A DNA stretch of 64,000 nt from Anoxybacteroides rupiense (GTDB lineage Bacteria; Bacillota; Bacilli; Bacillales; Anoxybacillaceae). Every line of letters begins with the position of its first letter. The first letter of the stretch is position 1. Shown in pieces: positions 18,207-28,825 of the stretch. The stretch is taken from contig NZ_JACIDF010000001.1 of NCBI RefSeq assembly GCF_014196195.1, forward strand, positions 620,001 through 684,000. Direction: 5' to 3'. The notes below the pieces were generated by a model. That model was not told the DNA's origin. It saw only the letters and a program-made list of their open reading frames with translations, and made no database searches. A program made the position numbers and the translations under genes.

Positions 18207-18280
18207 GATGCCTCTTCCTTTCTCCGCTGGGGTAAGTCCTTTTATTTATATTCACCCAAATGAGAAAGTAGCACCTTTGG

Positions 18281-19075
18281 TTAAATCGCTTTGACCATCC
18301 CCCCATCGACGAGAAACGATTGGCCTGTCATATAAGAATTGGCTGCTGAAAGAAGGAAGGTCACCACATTGGCAAACTCCTCCGGCGTTCCATAGCGGCC
18401 AAGCGGAATGGCACTTTTCATCCGCATTTCCATTTCTTCCTTTGTGATTCCAAATTTTTCTGCGTTCATCTGATCTAAAAAAGCCACCCGTTCCGTTGCA
18501 ATTCTTCCCGGCGCTACGGTATTGATTAAAATGTTATATTGAGCAAATTCAGAAGCCAACGTTTTAGTCAAGCCGACAATTCCAGTGCGGAATGTATTTG
18601 ATAGCAATAAGCCAGGAATGGGCTCTTTGATGGAAGAAGAAGCAATATTGACAATTTTTCCGCCATTTTTCTTTAAATAAGGCAGTGCTTCACGAATGAG
18701 GCGAATATAGCTTAGTAAATTTAATTCAAATGCTTGATACCAATCCTCATCCGTAATCGTTTCAAAAGTTCCCGTCGGAGGTCCTCCCGCATTGTTGACA
18801 AGCAGTTCAAGAGCTCCATATGTTTCTGCCGTTTGAGCAACAAGCCGCTGAATTTCTTCTTTTTTCGTTACATCCGCTCGAATGTAAGCAACCCTTCCTT
18901 TATGTAACTCGCTTAGCTCTTGAGCCACCTCCTTCAGCTTTTCTTCATTGCGGCTCGTAATCATCACATTGGCACCTTCCAGCACCAGCCGCTGGGCAAT
19001 CGCTTTACCAAGCCCTTGACTAGACGCTACAACAAGCGCTGTTTTTCCCTCTAACTGAAGCTCCACCTTCTTCAC
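18281..19075 (-). CDS. SDR-family oxidoreductase with atypical active site
   Basis: 264 residues with a Rossmann SDR body: ALVVASSQGLGKAIA (TGxxxGxG replaced by ASSQGLG), LLVNNAGGPPTG, IVNIASSS and VAPGRIATERV, ending LVDGGMVKAI as 3-oxoacyl-ACP-reductase-like proteins do. The usual YxxxK catalytic pair is missing: the segment reads LSNTFRTGIVGLTK, with Asn and Arg in those places. A subgroup of SDR proteins shares this SNxxR pattern, so the fold is clear but the reaction is not. The start ATG is at 19075. It lies between the TM2 gene and mcpC on the same strand. Confidence 0.75.
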   Translation of the reverse strand: MKKVELQLEGKTALVVASSQGLGKAIAQRLVLEGANVMITSRNEEKLKEVAQELSELHKGRVAYIRADVTKKEEIQRLVAQTAETYGALELLVNNAGGPPTGTFETITDEDWYQAFELNLLSYIRLIREALPYLKKNGGKIVNIASSSIKEPIPGLLLSNTFRTGIVGLTKTLASEFAQYNILINTVAPGRIATERVAFLDQMNAEKFGITKEEMEMRMKSAIPLGRYGTPEEFANVVTFLLSAANSYMTGQSFLVDGGMVKAI

Positions 19076-19140
19076 TCCTTTTCTTTATTATTACTATACC
19101 ATTCGGCAAAGCCGCTGAGTTTTCCTCCTTCTCATCAATA

Positions 19141-19166
19141 AAAGCGCACGGATTTCCCGCGCGCTT
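19141..19166 (-). terminator. Terminator of mcpC
   Basis: Stem AAGCGC-CGG / CCG-GCGCTT with TTTTATTG on the minus strand, seven bases after the mcpC stop. Confidence 0.75.
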
Positions 19167-19172
19167 AAATGA

Positions 19173-21146
19173 TTATGCATCGAATTTTTCAACTAATTTC
19201 TTGAGCTGCTGTCCCATCTCACTTAATTTTTCAGCAGACTCTGTGACCGTGCTGAGCGCCTGCAGCTGATCATCGGCTGATGCTGCCACTTCCTCCGCAG
19301 AAGCTGCCGCCTGTTGAGCAATAGCGGAAATATTTTGCATCGCTTCAACCACTTGATCCTTACTTTCGTTCATATGCTTCACTTCATCACTAATATGAGA
19401 GATGGAGTTTGTCAGTTCTTCCATCATGACGGAAATTTTCATAAAGGATTCGCCTGTCGTATGAACGGCTTGCTGTTGCTCTTCGTTCATATCTTTTGAA
19501 CGCCCAACTGCTTGCATTGCTAAATCCGCTTGTTGCTGAATCGTCGCGATTGTCTGACGGATCAACTCGGTCGCTTGAGAAGATTGTTCCGCCAATTTGC
19601 GAACCTCCTCAGCCACAACCGCAAATCCTTTACCATGTTCGCCTGCTCGTGCTGCTTCAATGCTCGCATTTAACGCAAGCAAATTCGTTTGTGCGGAAAT
19701 CGCTGTAATCGTTTGAATGACTTCATCAATTCTTTTCATTTTTTCAACGAGATCATCCATTACTTTTTCTACAGACTGCAATTCATTTTTTGCTTCATCT
19801 GATTTTAATTGCAGCTCATTTAATTTTTCTAATCCATAATAACTTGCTTCTTTTGTATCATTTGATAAAGTTTGCATTTCTGAAGCGGATTGAGCGACTG
19901 CTTCAATTTGACTTGACAGCATGGTTGTTCGTTCGTTGATCGTATCTAGGTCACTCGCCTGTTCAGATGTTCCTTTTGCAATATCATTAATCGCTGTCGC
20001 TACTTGCTCGCTTGAAGTCATCGTTTCTTCGGAAACAGCGCTTAAATGATCGGCAGATTGAGCGAGCTCAGCAACTGACTGATTCACTTGATGAATGAGT
20101 GCCCGCATTTCATGAACCATATGGTTAAAATGAGAAGCCAGCTGCCCGATTTCATCTTTTGTTTTTACTTTCACTTGAACCGTTAAATCTCCCTCTGCTA
20201 CCCTCTCTACTTGCTCTTGCAAGTAGACGATTGGTTTGACAATGGAGCGAGCCATCAAATAAATGACAATCATTCCGATAAGTACTGCGATAATCGTAAT
20301 CATGAGCATTTGTGCTGCAATTGAATTACTGACCGCAAATAAATCTTTTTCTTTATACACCGCTCCAACTTTCCAACCTAGCTCGGGAATAGTTGTAAAA
20401 TAAAGCATTCTCTTTTCGCCGTCTCTCGTATACTCATACACGCCGCTGTCACGGTCAAGCATGTATTTCACAGTGGCGTCGTTTGCCATATTCTTTCCTT
20501 TGTATTGAGGGTGGACGATAGCAATACCTGTTTGATCAAATAAAAACGGATAGCCTTTGTATCCTACATCCATTTTATTCACAATTTTTGTAACGGCATC
20601 AAGTGACAAGTCCATCCCGATGACACCAACTACTTGTGCACCGTCTTTCACCGCCTTGGCAAGAGTCACCACATACTTTCCTGTAACCGTATCTACATAT
20701 GGATCCGTCCAGGCAACCTCATCAGGATGCTCGATTGCTTTTTTATACCACGGACGGGAAGTCGGATCAAAGCCAGCCGGAAGGTCCACTTTCGGCGTCG
20801 TATACATCTTTTTCCCTTCAGTTCCAATATAAACAAGCTGTGTATTGCTATGAATCTTTAAAAACGTTTGAAATTCCTTTTCAACTGTCGGCGATTCTTG
20901 ATTGTCTTTCGCCATTTGGACTATCGCCGGCGATTCGCTAAATTGCTTCATACTATTCACTTCACTTGTAAAGCTTGATTGAATATCGTCAATCAGCTGC
21001 TCAACAAGCGCATGCCCGCGGCTGCTGACATCCTTGCGAATCATCTGCTTTGTTTCTACGACCCCGACAATTTGTGTAACGGCTAAAGAAACGACCATTA
21101 GTAAAGCTATTAAGACAACCAGTTTTGTTCTTAATGTTTTGAACAC
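19173..21146 (-). CDS. mcpC: Methyl-accepting chemotaxis protein, McpC-like (dCache)
   Basis: 657 residues from GTG 21146. First membrane segment at about 10-30 ([20 protein letters not shown]), an extracellular dCache sensor (~35-275) with [20 protein letters not shown] and [10 protein letters not shown], a second membrane segment (~280-300), HAMP (~300-355) and a long signalling coiled coil with the hairpin tip [20 protein letters not shown]. The position beside ykwC matches B. subtilis mcpC, an amino-acid receptor, but the ligand here is not certain. The TTG at 21170 overlaps the ribosome-binding site, so the GTG, ten bases after AAGGGGGAG, is preferred. Confidence 0.85.
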   Translation of the reverse strand: MFKTLRTKLVVLIALLMVVSLAVTQIVGVVETKQMIRKDVSSRGHALVEQLIDDIQSSFTSEVNSMKQFSESPAIVQMAKDNQESPTVEKEFQTFLKIHSNTQLVYIGTEGKKMYTTPKVDLPAGFDPTSRPWYKKAIEHPDEVAWTDPYVDTVTGKYVVTLAKAVKDGAQVVGVIGMDLSLDAVTKIVNKMDVGYKGYPFLFDQTGIAIVHPQYKGKNMANDATVKYMLDRDSGVYEYTRDGEKRMLYFTTIPELGWKVGAVYKEKDLFAVSNSIAAQMLMITIIAVLIGMIVIYLMARSIVKPIVYLQEQVERVAEGDLTVQVKVKTKDEIGQLASHFNHMVHEMRALIHQVNQSVAELAQSADHLSAVSEETMTSSEQVATAINDIAKGTSEQASDLDTINERTTMLSSQIEAVAQSASEMQTLSNDTKEASYYGLEKLNELQLKSDEAKNELQSVEKVMDDLVEKMKRIDEVIQTITAISAQTNLLALNASIEAARAGEHGKGFAVVAEEVRKLAEQSSQATELIRQTIATIQQQADLAMQAVGRSKDMNEEQQQAVHTTGESFMKISVMMEELTNSISHISDEVKHMNESKDQVVEAMQNISAIAQQAAASAEEVAASADDQLQALSTVTESAEKLSEMGQQLKKLVEKFDA

Positions 21147-21170
21147 TTCGCTTTTTCTCCCCCTTGTCAA

Positions 21171-21802
21171 AATTCATCCTATTTTGTCGAGTTGCCATTT
21201 CCATTATAAAACCATGGTCTATAGCCGTCTATAGTAGCATATTCTCAATCATAGCCAAATGAATGAAAAACTTTTTTTGCTATCGCATTTATCACGGTAA
21301 AAATTCCAATTGTTGACGATCCATGATTTTACTAAAAATATGGAATCATATAGCTAGACACAAGCTTTTCGCTTGCCGACTACGGCAGAAAAGCGAGGAA
21401 TCAAGCAGTGTCCATTGATTTGTATTGGATCATCACACACCTAGATAAAAATAGAAGTACGATAGAATTAAAGATGGAATAAATGGTCCCTGTATGTATT
21501 TTCATCATGAGGCGATATAATTGATCTACACGCCTGTTGTTCGGTTCGTCTTGATCAGCTGCTTAGTAGAGGAAAAATGTGAGACTATGGCCATTATGTC
21601 CAGCGCCTTTCAGCGACTAAATATGGACAAAAAAAAGATCATGTAGCCAGCAAAATCAAAGCTTTTTGCTTCATTTGGGCCATGCTGTTCGATCAGTGGC
21701 TGAAAATGATGGAGAAGACGCAAAAGCAGCAATCATACTGTATGAATGGAGTGGAAGCCTCTTTTAAATAATAAGCGGTGGTTACGGCCACCGCTTATAT
21801 TT
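21171..21802. other. Intergenic stretch between mcpC and ptsI
   Basis: About 630 bases. Upstream elements of mcpC are expected near 21180-21260. 21360-21770 shows broken coding-like sequence in several frames but no continuous gene and no ribosome-binding site. B. subtilis has splAB and ykwB here; no clear remnant of them could be identified. Confidence 0.4.
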
Positions 21803-21805
21803 TTA
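21771..21805. terminator. Terminator of ptsHI
   Basis: Perfect stem ATAAGCGGTGG / CCACCGCTTAT with T-rich flanks, directly after ptsI. Confidence 0.85.
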
Positions 21806-23524
21806 CTCAATATGGAAAGTTTGTTTCACAAATGCCACCACTTCTTCTGCTGTGCTCATGGATAGAATGGCTTCTTTAAAGCTAGCTGCTTCTGTTTTTG
21901 AGAGTTTTTTCATTTGTGAACGAGCACGTAAAACCGAAGTTGCGCTCATGCTAAATTCGTCCAGTCCTAAGCCAAGCAAAATTGGAATCGCCAATTCATC
22001 TCCTGCCATTTCTCCGCACATTCCTGCCCATTTTCCTTCTTTATGAGCGGCTTCGATCACATGATGAACAAGGCGCAAAATGGCTGGATTATACGGCTGA
22101 TAAAGGTAAGAAACCCGTTCGTTCATACGATCAGCCGCCATCGTATACTGAATTAAATCATTTGTTCCAATACTAAAGAAATCGACTTCCTTGGCAAATT
22201 GATCGGCAAGCACCGCGGCCGCAGGAATCTCCACCATCATTCCAATCTCAATCTCTTCAGCTACTGGAATTCCTTCATGTTGAAGCTTCTCTTTTTCTTC
22301 TAAAAGGATGGCCTTTGCTTGCCGGAACTCTTCCAGTGTTGCAATCATCGGAAACATAATTTTTAAGTTTCCATACACACTTGCGCGCAGCAACGCACGA
22401 AGCTGAGTTCGGAACATGTCCTGCATTTCAAGGCACAGACGGATCGCTCGGAACCCTAGAAACGGATTCATTTCTTTTGGAAGATCTAAATACGGCAATT
22501 CTTTGTCGCCGCCAATATCAAGCGTACGAACAACGACTGGTTTGCCTTGCATTTGTTCCAGTACTACTTTATATGCTTCGAACTGCTCCTCTTCTGTCGG
22601 CAACTCAGAGCGGCCCATATATAAAAACTCTGTACGATATAAGCCAATTCCTTCTGCACCGTTGGCTAGCACACCTTTAACATCTTCTGGCGTGCCAATA
22701 TTTGCAGCTAATTCAACATGATGGCCATCGCTTGTCACCGTCGACTCGTGAACAAGCTTCGCCCACTCCGCTTTTTGCTTCTCAAAGCGCTCCCGCTTTT
22801 CTTCATAATGAGCGAGCACATCACTCGATGGATTCACAACAACTTGTCCATCCAGTCCATCAATAATGACCACATCGCCATTTTGGATTTCCGCTGTGGC
22901 ACATTTCGTTCCCACCACTGCTGGAATTTCAAGAGAACGAGCCATAATCGCCGAGTGAGAGGTTCGGCCGCCGATATCAGTAGCAAATCCTTTTACATAT
23001 TGACGATTGAGCTGTGCTGTATCAGAAGGTGTTAAATCTTCGGCAATGATGATCACTTCTTCGGAAATCAAGCTCGGATTGGAAATCGCAATCCCGAGTA
23101 AATGGGCAAGCACGCGCTTCGCTACATCGCGAATATCAGCTGCTCGCTCTTTCATGTACTCATTATTCATCGATTCAAACATCGCAACAAACATGGACGT
23201 TGTTTCATTCCATGCGTACTCTGCATTGACTTTTTCTGCTTTAATTTTATCCTTTACCGGATTTAATAGTTCCGGATCACTTAACACAAGAAGATGCGCA
23301 GAAAAAATGGCAGCTTTGTCCTCCCCTAATTCGCGTAATGCATGGGCCTGAATTTGCTCAAGTTCGCCTTTTGCTTTGACAATAGCTGCTTCAAAACGTT
23401 CAATTTCAGCCTGTGGGTCCGTAATGTCATATTTTTCAACAGTAAAATTAGGGGTTTCTAAGCGGTATGCCTTAGCAATGGCAATACCGCTTGATGCAGC
23501 AATCCCTGTAATATTCTTAGACAT
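21803..23524 (-). CDS. ptsI: PTS enzyme I
   Basis: 573 residues, standard length. The phospho-histidine motif [13 protein letters not shown] (His about 190), the PEP-binding [12 protein letters not shown] region, [12 protein letters not shown], the PEP-utiliser signature in [18 protein letters not shown] and the active Cys in [11 protein letters not shown] are all present. It takes phosphate from phosphoenolpyruvate and passes it to HPr. Its ATG overlaps the ptsH stop as TAATG, so the two are translationally coupled. Confidence 0.97.
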   Translation of the reverse strand: MSKNITGIAASSGIAIAKAYRLETPNFTVEKYDITDPQAEIERFEAAIVKAKGELEQIQAHALRELGEDKAAIFSAHLLVLSDPELLNPVKDKIKAEKVNAEYAWNETTSMFVAMFESMNNEYMKERAADIRDVAKRVLAHLLGIAISNPSLISEEVIIIAEDLTPSDTAQLNRQYVKGFATDIGGRTSHSAIMARSLEIPAVVGTKCATAEIQNGDVVIIDGLDGQVVVNPSSDVLAHYEEKRERFEKQKAEWAKLVHESTVTSDGHHVELAANIGTPEDVKGVLANGAEGIGLYRTEFLYMGRSELPTEEEQFEAYKVVLEQMQGKPVVVRTLDIGGDKELPYLDLPKEMNPFLGFRAIRLCLEMQDMFRTQLRALLRASVYGNLKIMFPMIATLEEFRQAKAILLEEKEKLQHEGIPVAEEIEIGMMVEIPAAAVLADQFAKEVDFFSIGTNDLIQYTMAADRMNERVSYLYQPYNPAILRLVHHVIEAAHKEGKWAGMCGEMAGDELAIPILLGLGLDEFSMSATSVLRARSQMKKLSKTEAASFKEAILSMSTAEEVVAFVKQTFHIE

Positions 23525-23790
23525 TATTGTGCGAGACCCTCTTTTGCCAATGTATCTGTTAATGCTGCTAACGCTTCTGCTGCATCTGAACCCTCAGCTG
23601 TAATTTTAATTTGAGCACCTTGTGGAACACCTAGCGACATAACGCCCATAATGGATTTCAAATTCACTGTTTTCCCGTTGTACTCTAAGTTAATGTCGCT
23701 GTTAAATTTGCTCGCTGCTTGAACAAGTAAAGTAGCAGGACGAGCATGAATACCAGATTCAGCAGTTACTTTAAATACTTTTTCAGCCAT
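23524..23790 (-). CDS. ptsH: Phosphocarrier protein HPr
   Basis: 88 residues. Active His15 in [11 protein letters not shown] and the regulatory Ser46 in [11 protein letters not shown] are intact, so the protein can both carry PTS phosphate and, as HPr(Ser-P), assist CcpA in carbon catabolite control. Start ATG 23790 follows AAAGGAG. It lies 104 bases after ptsG with its own promoter candidate, as in B. subtilis. Confidence 0.97.
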   Translation of the reverse strand: MAEKVFKVTAESGIHARPATLLVQAASKFNSDINLEYNGKTVNLKSIMGVMSLGVPQGAQIKITAEGSDAAEALAALTDTLAKEGLAQ

Positions 23791-23826
23791 TTAAACCATT
23801 CTCCTTTAACAATATATTTTTTTGTC

Positions 23827-23856
23827 ATCATAACAAACATATCTGCTCTTATTCAA
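23827..23856 (-). promoter_or_regulatory. Candidate ptsH promoter
   Basis: On the minus strand TTGAAT (23856-23851), an 18-base spacer, then TATGAT (23832-23827), about 36 bases upstream of the ptsH ATG. It would allow ptsHI expression independent of the glucose-induced ptsG transcript. Confidence 0.5.
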
Positions 23857-23894
23857 CAGAAAAGAAATTTGTCGATCGTTGTATCACCTTTTGG

Positions 23895-25919
23895 TTATTC
23901 GATGACAGCTACTTTGTGCTCACCTTTTGTTACTGTCGTTTCTGTCTCTAAGCGAATCTGCTCGTTCGCTTTTAAGTTTGTAAAAATAATCGGTGTAATG
24001 ATGGAAGGAGCATTATTTTCTACATATTGCAAATCTACTTTTAAAATCGGCTGTCCTTTTTTCACTTCGTCTCCTTGCGAAACAAGTGCTTCAAAGCCTT
24101 GTCCGTTCAATTTTACGGTATCAATGCCAAAGTGAATTAAAATTTCTCTGCCGTTCTTCGATTCAATCCCAATCGCATGCTTCGTCGGGAACACATTGAT
24201 AATTTTTCCATCAACAGGAGAAACTACCGTTCCATCTGTTGGCATGATGGCAAAACCATCCCCCATCATTTTTTGTGAAAACACTTGGTCTGGCACCTCT
24301 GACAACGGAAGTACTTTACCTGTTAGGGGAGCGATAATTTCATCTGCACTCGCACTCGCTGCGACTTGAGCACTTGCTGTTTTTGGCTCTTCTTTCACAC
24401 GAACTGGCGTGCGCCCTTCCATAATATCCTTAATTTGCCCTTTTAAGATGTCGGATTTCGGTCCAAAAATCGCTTGTACATTATTTCCTACTTCAAGTAC
24501 ACCAGCTGCACCTAACGTTTTTAACCGTTCTTTATCGACATGTTGAATATCATGAACTGATACACGTAAACGAGTGATGCATGCATCTAAATGTTCGATA
24601 TTTTCTTTGCCGCCAAGCGCTGCTAAAATCTCGTACGGCAAATCTCCCGCGCTTGCTGCTTCGCCCGCTTTTTCTTCCGTCACTTTTTCACGTCCCGGAG
24701 TCGCTAAATTCCATTTGCGAATCGCAAAACGGAAGCCGAAATAGTAAATAACGGCAAATACAAGACCTACTGGGATCACAAGCCACCAGGCTGTTCGGTT
24801 TGGCAGCACTCCAAATAGCAAATAGTCAATGACACCACCGGAGAACGTCATCCCGATTTTCACATGCAATATATGCATAATCATAAACGATAATCCGGCA
24901 AAAATGGTATGGATCGCAAATAGTGCCGGTGCGACAAACAAGAACGAGAACTCAATTGGTTCGGTAATTCCTGTTAAAAACGATGTAAGTGCTGCAGATG
25001 CCATAATTCCGGCAACGACCTTTTTATTTTCAGGGCGGGCCTCATGATAAATAGCCAGTGCAGCTGCAGGAAGACCAAACATCATAAATGGGAATTTCCC
25101 TGTCATAAATGTTCCGGCCGTTAAATCGACTCCATCTTTTAGTTGAGCAAAAAAGATTTTTTGGTCACCATGAACAACTTCTCCAGCCTTGTTGACATAC
25201 TCACCAAATTCATACCAGAATGGCGAATAGAAAATATGATGCAAGCCAAATGGAATAAGCGCGCGTTCAATCACGCCAAAAATAAAGGCTGCCAGCGTTT
25301 TATTCGCATCAATCATATTATGTGAGAATGAATTCAAGCCATGCTGGATAGGTGGCCATACCCATGTCATCACAATTCCCAAAAGAACAGCAGATGCTGC
25401 TGTGATAATGGGTACAAATCGCTTGCCGGCAAAAAATCCTAAATATTGTGGCAGCTCGATATTGAAAAACTTATTGTACATATACGCTGCTAAAATACCG
25501 ACGATAATACCGCCAAATACCCCTGTTTGCAATGTTGGAATCCCTAAAATATTCGCAAACGACGGATCTGTGCCAATTTTATCAGCCGTGACGCCCAATA
25601 TAACGCTCATCGTTTTGTTCATAATTAAGTAGCCGACAATCGCAGCAAGGCCCGCAACACCTTCGCCTCCGGCTAATCCGATCGCTACCCCGACCGCAAA
25701 GAGCAAGGAAAGGTTGTCAAACACCGCACCTCCTGATTGCTCCATGACTTTGGCCACAAGAACGACCCAGTCTGCCTTAAGTGCAGGAATTTTGTCTGTT
25801 AGCGCCGGATTTTGTAAAGCGTTACCAAAAGCAAGCAAAATACCTGCAGCCGGCAAAATCGCTACGGGAAGCATTAACGCTTTTCCGACTTTTTGCAGCG
25901 TTCCAAACGCTTTTTTCAT
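23895..25919 (-). CDS. ptsG: Glucose-specific PTS enzyme IICBA
   Basis: 674 residues in the order C-B-A. The EIIC membrane domain (~1-400) begins [20 protein letters not shown] and contains the [12 protein letters not shown] signature; EIIB (~425-500) has the phospho-Cys in [16 protein letters not shown] (~530-660) has the phospho-His in [14 protein letters not shown]. It imports and phosphorylates glucose, taking phosphate from HPr. The start ATG 25919 follows AAGGGGGA. The leader contains the GlcT antitermination switch described at 26021-26147. Confidence 0.96.
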   Translation of the reverse strand: MKKAFGTLQKVGKALMLPVAILPAAGILLAFGNALQNPALTDKIPALKADWVVLVAKVMEQSGGAVFDNLSLLFAVGVAIGLAGGEGVAGLAAIVGYLIMNKTMSVILGVTADKIGTDPSFANILGIPTLQTGVFGGIIVGILAAYMYNKFFNIELPQYLGFFAGKRFVPIITAASAVLLGIVMTWVWPPIQHGLNSFSHNMIDANKTLAAFIFGVIERALIPFGLHHIFYSPFWYEFGEYVNKAGEVVHGDQKIFFAQLKDGVDLTAGTFMTGKFPFMMFGLPAAALAIYHEARPENKKVVAGIMASAALTSFLTGITEPIEFSFLFVAPALFAIHTIFAGLSFMIMHILHVKIGMTFSGGVIDYLLFGVLPNRTAWWLVIPVGLVFAVIYYFGFRFAIRKWNLATPGREKVTEEKAGEAASAGDLPYEILAALGGKENIEHLDACITRLRVSVHDIQHVDKERLKTLGAAGVLEVGNNVQAIFGPKSDILKGQIKDIMEGRTPVRVKEEPKTASAQVAASASADEIIAPLTGKVLPLSEVPDQVFSQKMMGDGFAIMPTDGTVVSPVDGKIINVFPTKHAIGIESKNGREILIHFGIDTVKLNGQGFEALVSQGDEVKKGQPILKVDLQYVENNAPSIITPIIFTNLKANEQIRLETETTVTKGEHKVAVIE

Positions 25920-25999
25920 AGTGTAATCCCCCTTCTCATTCTAAATTGGCAGCAAACATTTTTTTCTCTTTATAGTCCTCTCACCAAATGCCTGATATT

Positions 26000-26013
26000 T
26001 GTAAGCACTTGCA
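26000..26013. promoter_or_regulatory. Degenerate cre-like palindrome in ptsG leader
   Basis: TGTAAGCACTTGCA fits the CcpA cre consensus TGWAANCGNTNNCA except that the central CG reads CA. Its place just after the leader terminator would make a roadblock possible. Weak candidate. Confidence 0.3.
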
Positions 26014-26020
26014 AAGGATG

Positions 26021-26147
26021 AAAAAACAAAAGGCATGAGCAAAGAAAAACAAAATTGAACATGAATAGCAACAGGATAAAAAAATAACCATCCATAATTG
26101 CTTGTCCCATTTTGCCTTCTTTACTCATGCCTGATCGAATCAGTAAC
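26021..26147 (-). promoter_or_regulatory. GlcT-controlled RAT/terminator switch of ptsG
   Basis: On the minus strand the RAT element runs from 26147 to 26121: TTACTGAT-TCG-ATCAGGCATG followed by AGTAA, a hairpin with an internal loop, very like the B. subtilis ptsG RAT. Its GGCATGAG also pairs with CTCATGCC at 26031-26039, next to CTTTG and followed by TTTTGTTTTTT, forming an alternative terminator. The two structures share the same bases and exclude each other, the arrangement through which GlcT binding prevents termination. Confidence 0.8.
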
Positions 26148-26165
26148 ACGTAAAGATGTAGACAA

Positions 26166-27011
26166 TTATTTACTTTTTTTTGCAAGCCTTTGCAAATGCA
26201 TCGTTAAATAGACTGCTTCTGCATCGTCCACAGGCATCTGCAGCGTTTGCTGCATGATTTTTACTAGCTTCCATGCAGCATTATAACATATCGGATATTC
26301 TTCTTTCAAGATTTTCGACAATTTTTTTGGTTCTTCGACACGCTCACCTTTTTTAATTCGTTCGATCGCATACCGTAAATGCTGAATAAATCGCAAATAA
26401 TAAATACTTTCACGGTCGATGGCAATATGAAGCTGTTCTTCTACAATGGAAATCAGTTGAGCAATTAATTGTGAGTGCTTATTTACTTCCGAAAGACTTT
26501 GATGCGAAATCCCACTATGGATATGTAAAGCAATAAATCCCTTCTCTCCTTCAGGAAATTGCACGTGCAGCTTTTCTGTTAACATGTCAACGACTTCTCC
26601 GGCAATTTCATACTCTAAAGGATATAAGCTTTTTGTTTCAATCAAAAATGGATTTTTCAGATCAAGTCCTTGCTGAATGCGCTTAATCGCAAAAGAAATA
26701 TGATCGGTCAGAGCAACGTGGATATGCTCATTCAATGGCGCATTGACCCGATTTTTGATGTGCTGCATCACTTCATTCATGACACCGATGAATTCTTCGT
26801 CAAGGCTTGGAAGCAACTTTTTATATTGCTCCTGCTCACGTTCATTTTTCAAGATAAACCATTTTTCGACCGCGTTTTGCTCAATGAAATCTCCCTTTTT
26901 CTTGCCGAAGCCGATCCCTTTTCCTAACAAAACCACTTCATCATACTCTTCGTGTGAAGCAACCAATACGTTATTATTCAATACTTTTTCAATCCGAAAG
27001 GACTTTCCCAC
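26166..27011 (-). CDS. glcT: PtsGHI operon antiterminator GlcT
   Basis: 281 residues. An N-terminal RNA-binding CAT domain (~1-58; FRIEKVLNNNVLVA, LGKGIGFGKKKGD) is followed by two PTS regulation domains (PRD1 ~65-170, with HIHVALTDHISFAIKR; PRD2 ~175-280, with FIRYLRF-type and YLTMHLQRL segments), whose histidines are phosphorylated by PTS proteins. When glucose is present it binds the RAT element and allows ptsG transcription. The ATG at 27011 opens a unit placed directly upstream of the ptsG leader. Confidence 0.95.
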   Translation of the reverse strand: MGKSFRIEKVLNNNVLVASHEEYDEVVLLGKGIGFGKKKGDFIEQNAVEKWFILKNEREQEQYKKLLPSLDEEFIGVMNEVMQHIKNRVNAPLNEHIHVALTDHISFAIKRIQQGLDLKNPFLIETKSLYPLEYEIAGEVVDMLTEKLHVQFPEGEKGFIALHIHSGISHQSLSEVNKHSQLIAQLISIVEEQLHIAIDRESIYYLRFIQHLRYAIERIKKGERVEEPKKLSKILKEEYPICYNAAWKLVKIMQQTLQMPVDDAEAVYLTMHLQRLAKKSK

Positions 27012-27261
27012 AAAAGCCCAGCTCCTTTGATTTAGACGTTTACAATACTATCATCTTACGCAACGATTTACCATTCGTCAATAATCGACTTTTTTCGAAG
27101 CGAGCTTTTTTGCTGTCAAAACATACAATATAACCAAACCATACAAATACCATTTGATGAGCAGAGATCAAGCAATAGCCAACTTCAGAAAGAGCAACGG
27201 CTCAGACTTTCAAGTCCCACCAATCGTTAACTAGACTCATTTATAGAGAAAAGGAGACAGA

Positions 27262-27714
27262 ATGATGAATCAATTAAATCCTAAAAAACTTCACGTGCAA
27301 TGGGAAAACAACGCAAGTCTGCACATTCCACCTAATACAAGAAAATACACGTTAACCCATTCTGACGTCACGGGTGATCTTTATTTGTACGTTGGATCAT
27401 CATTTGCTTTCAAACATCTTCATCCGATGCGCGACGAAGTGTTAGCTGAGTGGAAACGAGTGAAGCAAACACTCATTTTATTCCTCTATGTATACGTAGG
27501 AAACAAAAATAGCGGAAAAGAAACGAATGAGCAAAGAAAACAAGTTTTCCAAAAAAAATTGCCGCTTGCGCTTGAAGCCATTCGTCATGGAGACCAACAG
27601 CTGTTTCAAGCGTATCCATTTTTAGATTTTAGTCCTATTCTTGTTCATTTTACATCAGAATATCCCGATTTGAATGTGACAGAGGATTACGGATCTCCTT
27701 ATCTGTATAAATAA
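27262..27714 (+). CDS. Staygreen-family protein
   Basis: 150 residues with LNPKKLHVQWENNA, RKYTLTHSDVTGDLYLYVG, PMRDEVLAEW and FLDFSPILVHFTSEYPDLN, the conserved blocks of the Staygreen domain. Plant SGR proteins remove magnesium from chlorophyll a, and some bacterial homologues have Mg-dechelatase activity on chlorophyll derivatives. A Bacillaceae has no chlorophyll, so the natural substrate is unknown. ATG 27262 follows AAGGAG; a second ATG follows at 27265. No signal peptide. It stands alone, divergent from glcT. Confidence 0.75.
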   Translation: MMNQLNPKKLHVQWENNASLHIPPNTRKYTLTHSDVTGDLYLYVGSSFAFKHLHPMRDEVLAEWKRVKQTLILFLYVYVGNKNSGKETNEQRKQVFQKKLPLALEAIRHGDQQLFQAYPFLDFSPILVHFTSEYPDLNVTEDYGSPYLYK

Positions 27715-28060
27715 TCGATTCCTCGAAAGCGAAAGCTGATATTTCTTTTCCCCTCGATCCATACTATTGAAATGAACATGCCATCCATTTCAAATGGCTT
27801 ATTGATCGCCGCGCGCTCGCTTAGGCTGACCGAGACAAGTCGATGGTTTGCCTCCTGACCGTGAGGTTTGAATCAATACGGTTCATTCATCATATGGATT
27901 ACCGCGCGAGAACGATCAGTGAAACCGATTGGATCTGGCGCCACGCGTATCCATTATGTCATGGGAAAATGGAAAATATAAGGCTTAGCAAAGCTTTTTC
28001 AACAGCGACGATAAAAATAGGATGAAGCACAAACTTTTCAATGAATGGAGGACCTTACAC
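27715..28060. other. Intergenic stretch with dispersed-repeat copy B
   Basis: About 345 bases between the Staygreen and hydrolase genes. No gene is seen; 27831-27870 resembles the hairpin core of the dispersed repeat. Confidence 0.45.
27831..27870 (+). repeat. Dispersed hairpin repeat, partial copy B
   Basis: GAGACAAGTCGATGGTTTGC then CTCCTGACCGTGAGG parallels the hairpin block of copy A (GAGACAAGCCGCGGACTTGT then CTCCGTCACGCC). Only the first third of the element is recognisable. Confidence 0.4.
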
Positions 28061-28825
28061 GTGCCATACATGACGATAGAAAACGATATTCGCCTATATT
28101 ATACGGATGCAGGAGAAGGAAAAGCTCTGGTGTTTATTCACCCGCCAGGAATGGGAAGCAACGTTTTTGCTCAGCAGCAAGCGTTGACAGCCAACTTTCG
28201 CGTTGTCACCTATGATATGAGAGGAAACGGAAAAAGCAGCGCTTCAAACAAACCAATAACGATTTCTTTGCTTACGGAAGATCTTCATCAATTGCTTCGC
28301 TCTCTCCAAATTGAACGAGCGATTATTTGCAGCTACTCAAGTGGAGGCTCTGTTGCGCAAGCTTTTGCGCTTCGCTATCCAGAACAAACGGAAGCGATCG
28401 TATTAATCGGCGGGTTTCCCGAAGTACGCACATTATGGCTATATTTCGAATTTTTATTAGGCATTTTCACAGCGAAAATCGGAGCCATTTCGTTACTTGC
28501 TAAAGTATTAGGAACCGCTCACGGAAAAAGCCAAGACGAAAAAAGAGCAATCGAACGATATGCGCGGCTCGCCAATCAAAAGGATTTATTCAGTATGTAT
28601 AAAACGATGCTGCACGATCGTAACACAGAGCATTTAGCAAAACTAACGGTTCCTCTGTTGATCATATACGGCAATCGCGATTATTATCTCCATGCTTATG
28701 AAACCATTTTTAAAACATACGTCCCTCATGCTCGCGCCATCTATATTGATAAAGCTAGACATCAAATTCCAACACGGCATGCTGATGAACTGAATGCCAT
28801 TTTAACATCATATTTTTTACCGTAA
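28061..28825 (+). CDS. Alpha/beta hydrolase
   Basis: 254 residues from GTG 28061, eight bases after GGAGG; an ATG at 28022 in frame lacks a ribosome-binding site. The fold is shown by VFIHPPGMGSN (oxyanion loop), YDMRGNGKSS, a nucleophile elbow reading SYSSGGS (about 95), an acid in YGNRDYYLH and the catalytic His in KARHQIPTRH. Typical of esterase/hydrolase proteins of the alpha/beta superfamily; substrate unknown. No signal peptide. Confidence 0.8.
   Translation: MPYMTIENDIRLYYTDAGEGKALVFIHPPGMGSNVFAQQQALTANFRVVTYDMRGNGKSSASNKPITISLLTEDLHQLLRSLQIERAIICSYSSGGSVAQAFALRYPEQTEAIVLIGGFPEVRTLWLYFEFLLGIFTAKIGAISLLAKVLGTAHGKSQDEKRAIERYARLANQKDLFSMYKTMLHDRNTEHLAKLTVPLLIIYGNRDYYLHAYETIFKTYVPHARAIYIDKARHQIPTRHADELNAILTSYFLP

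Noticed and set aside
25970-26185. 71-codon ORF in the glcT-ptsG leader
   Set aside because: It overlaps the RAT and terminator; no ribosome-binding site and hydrophobic random composition.
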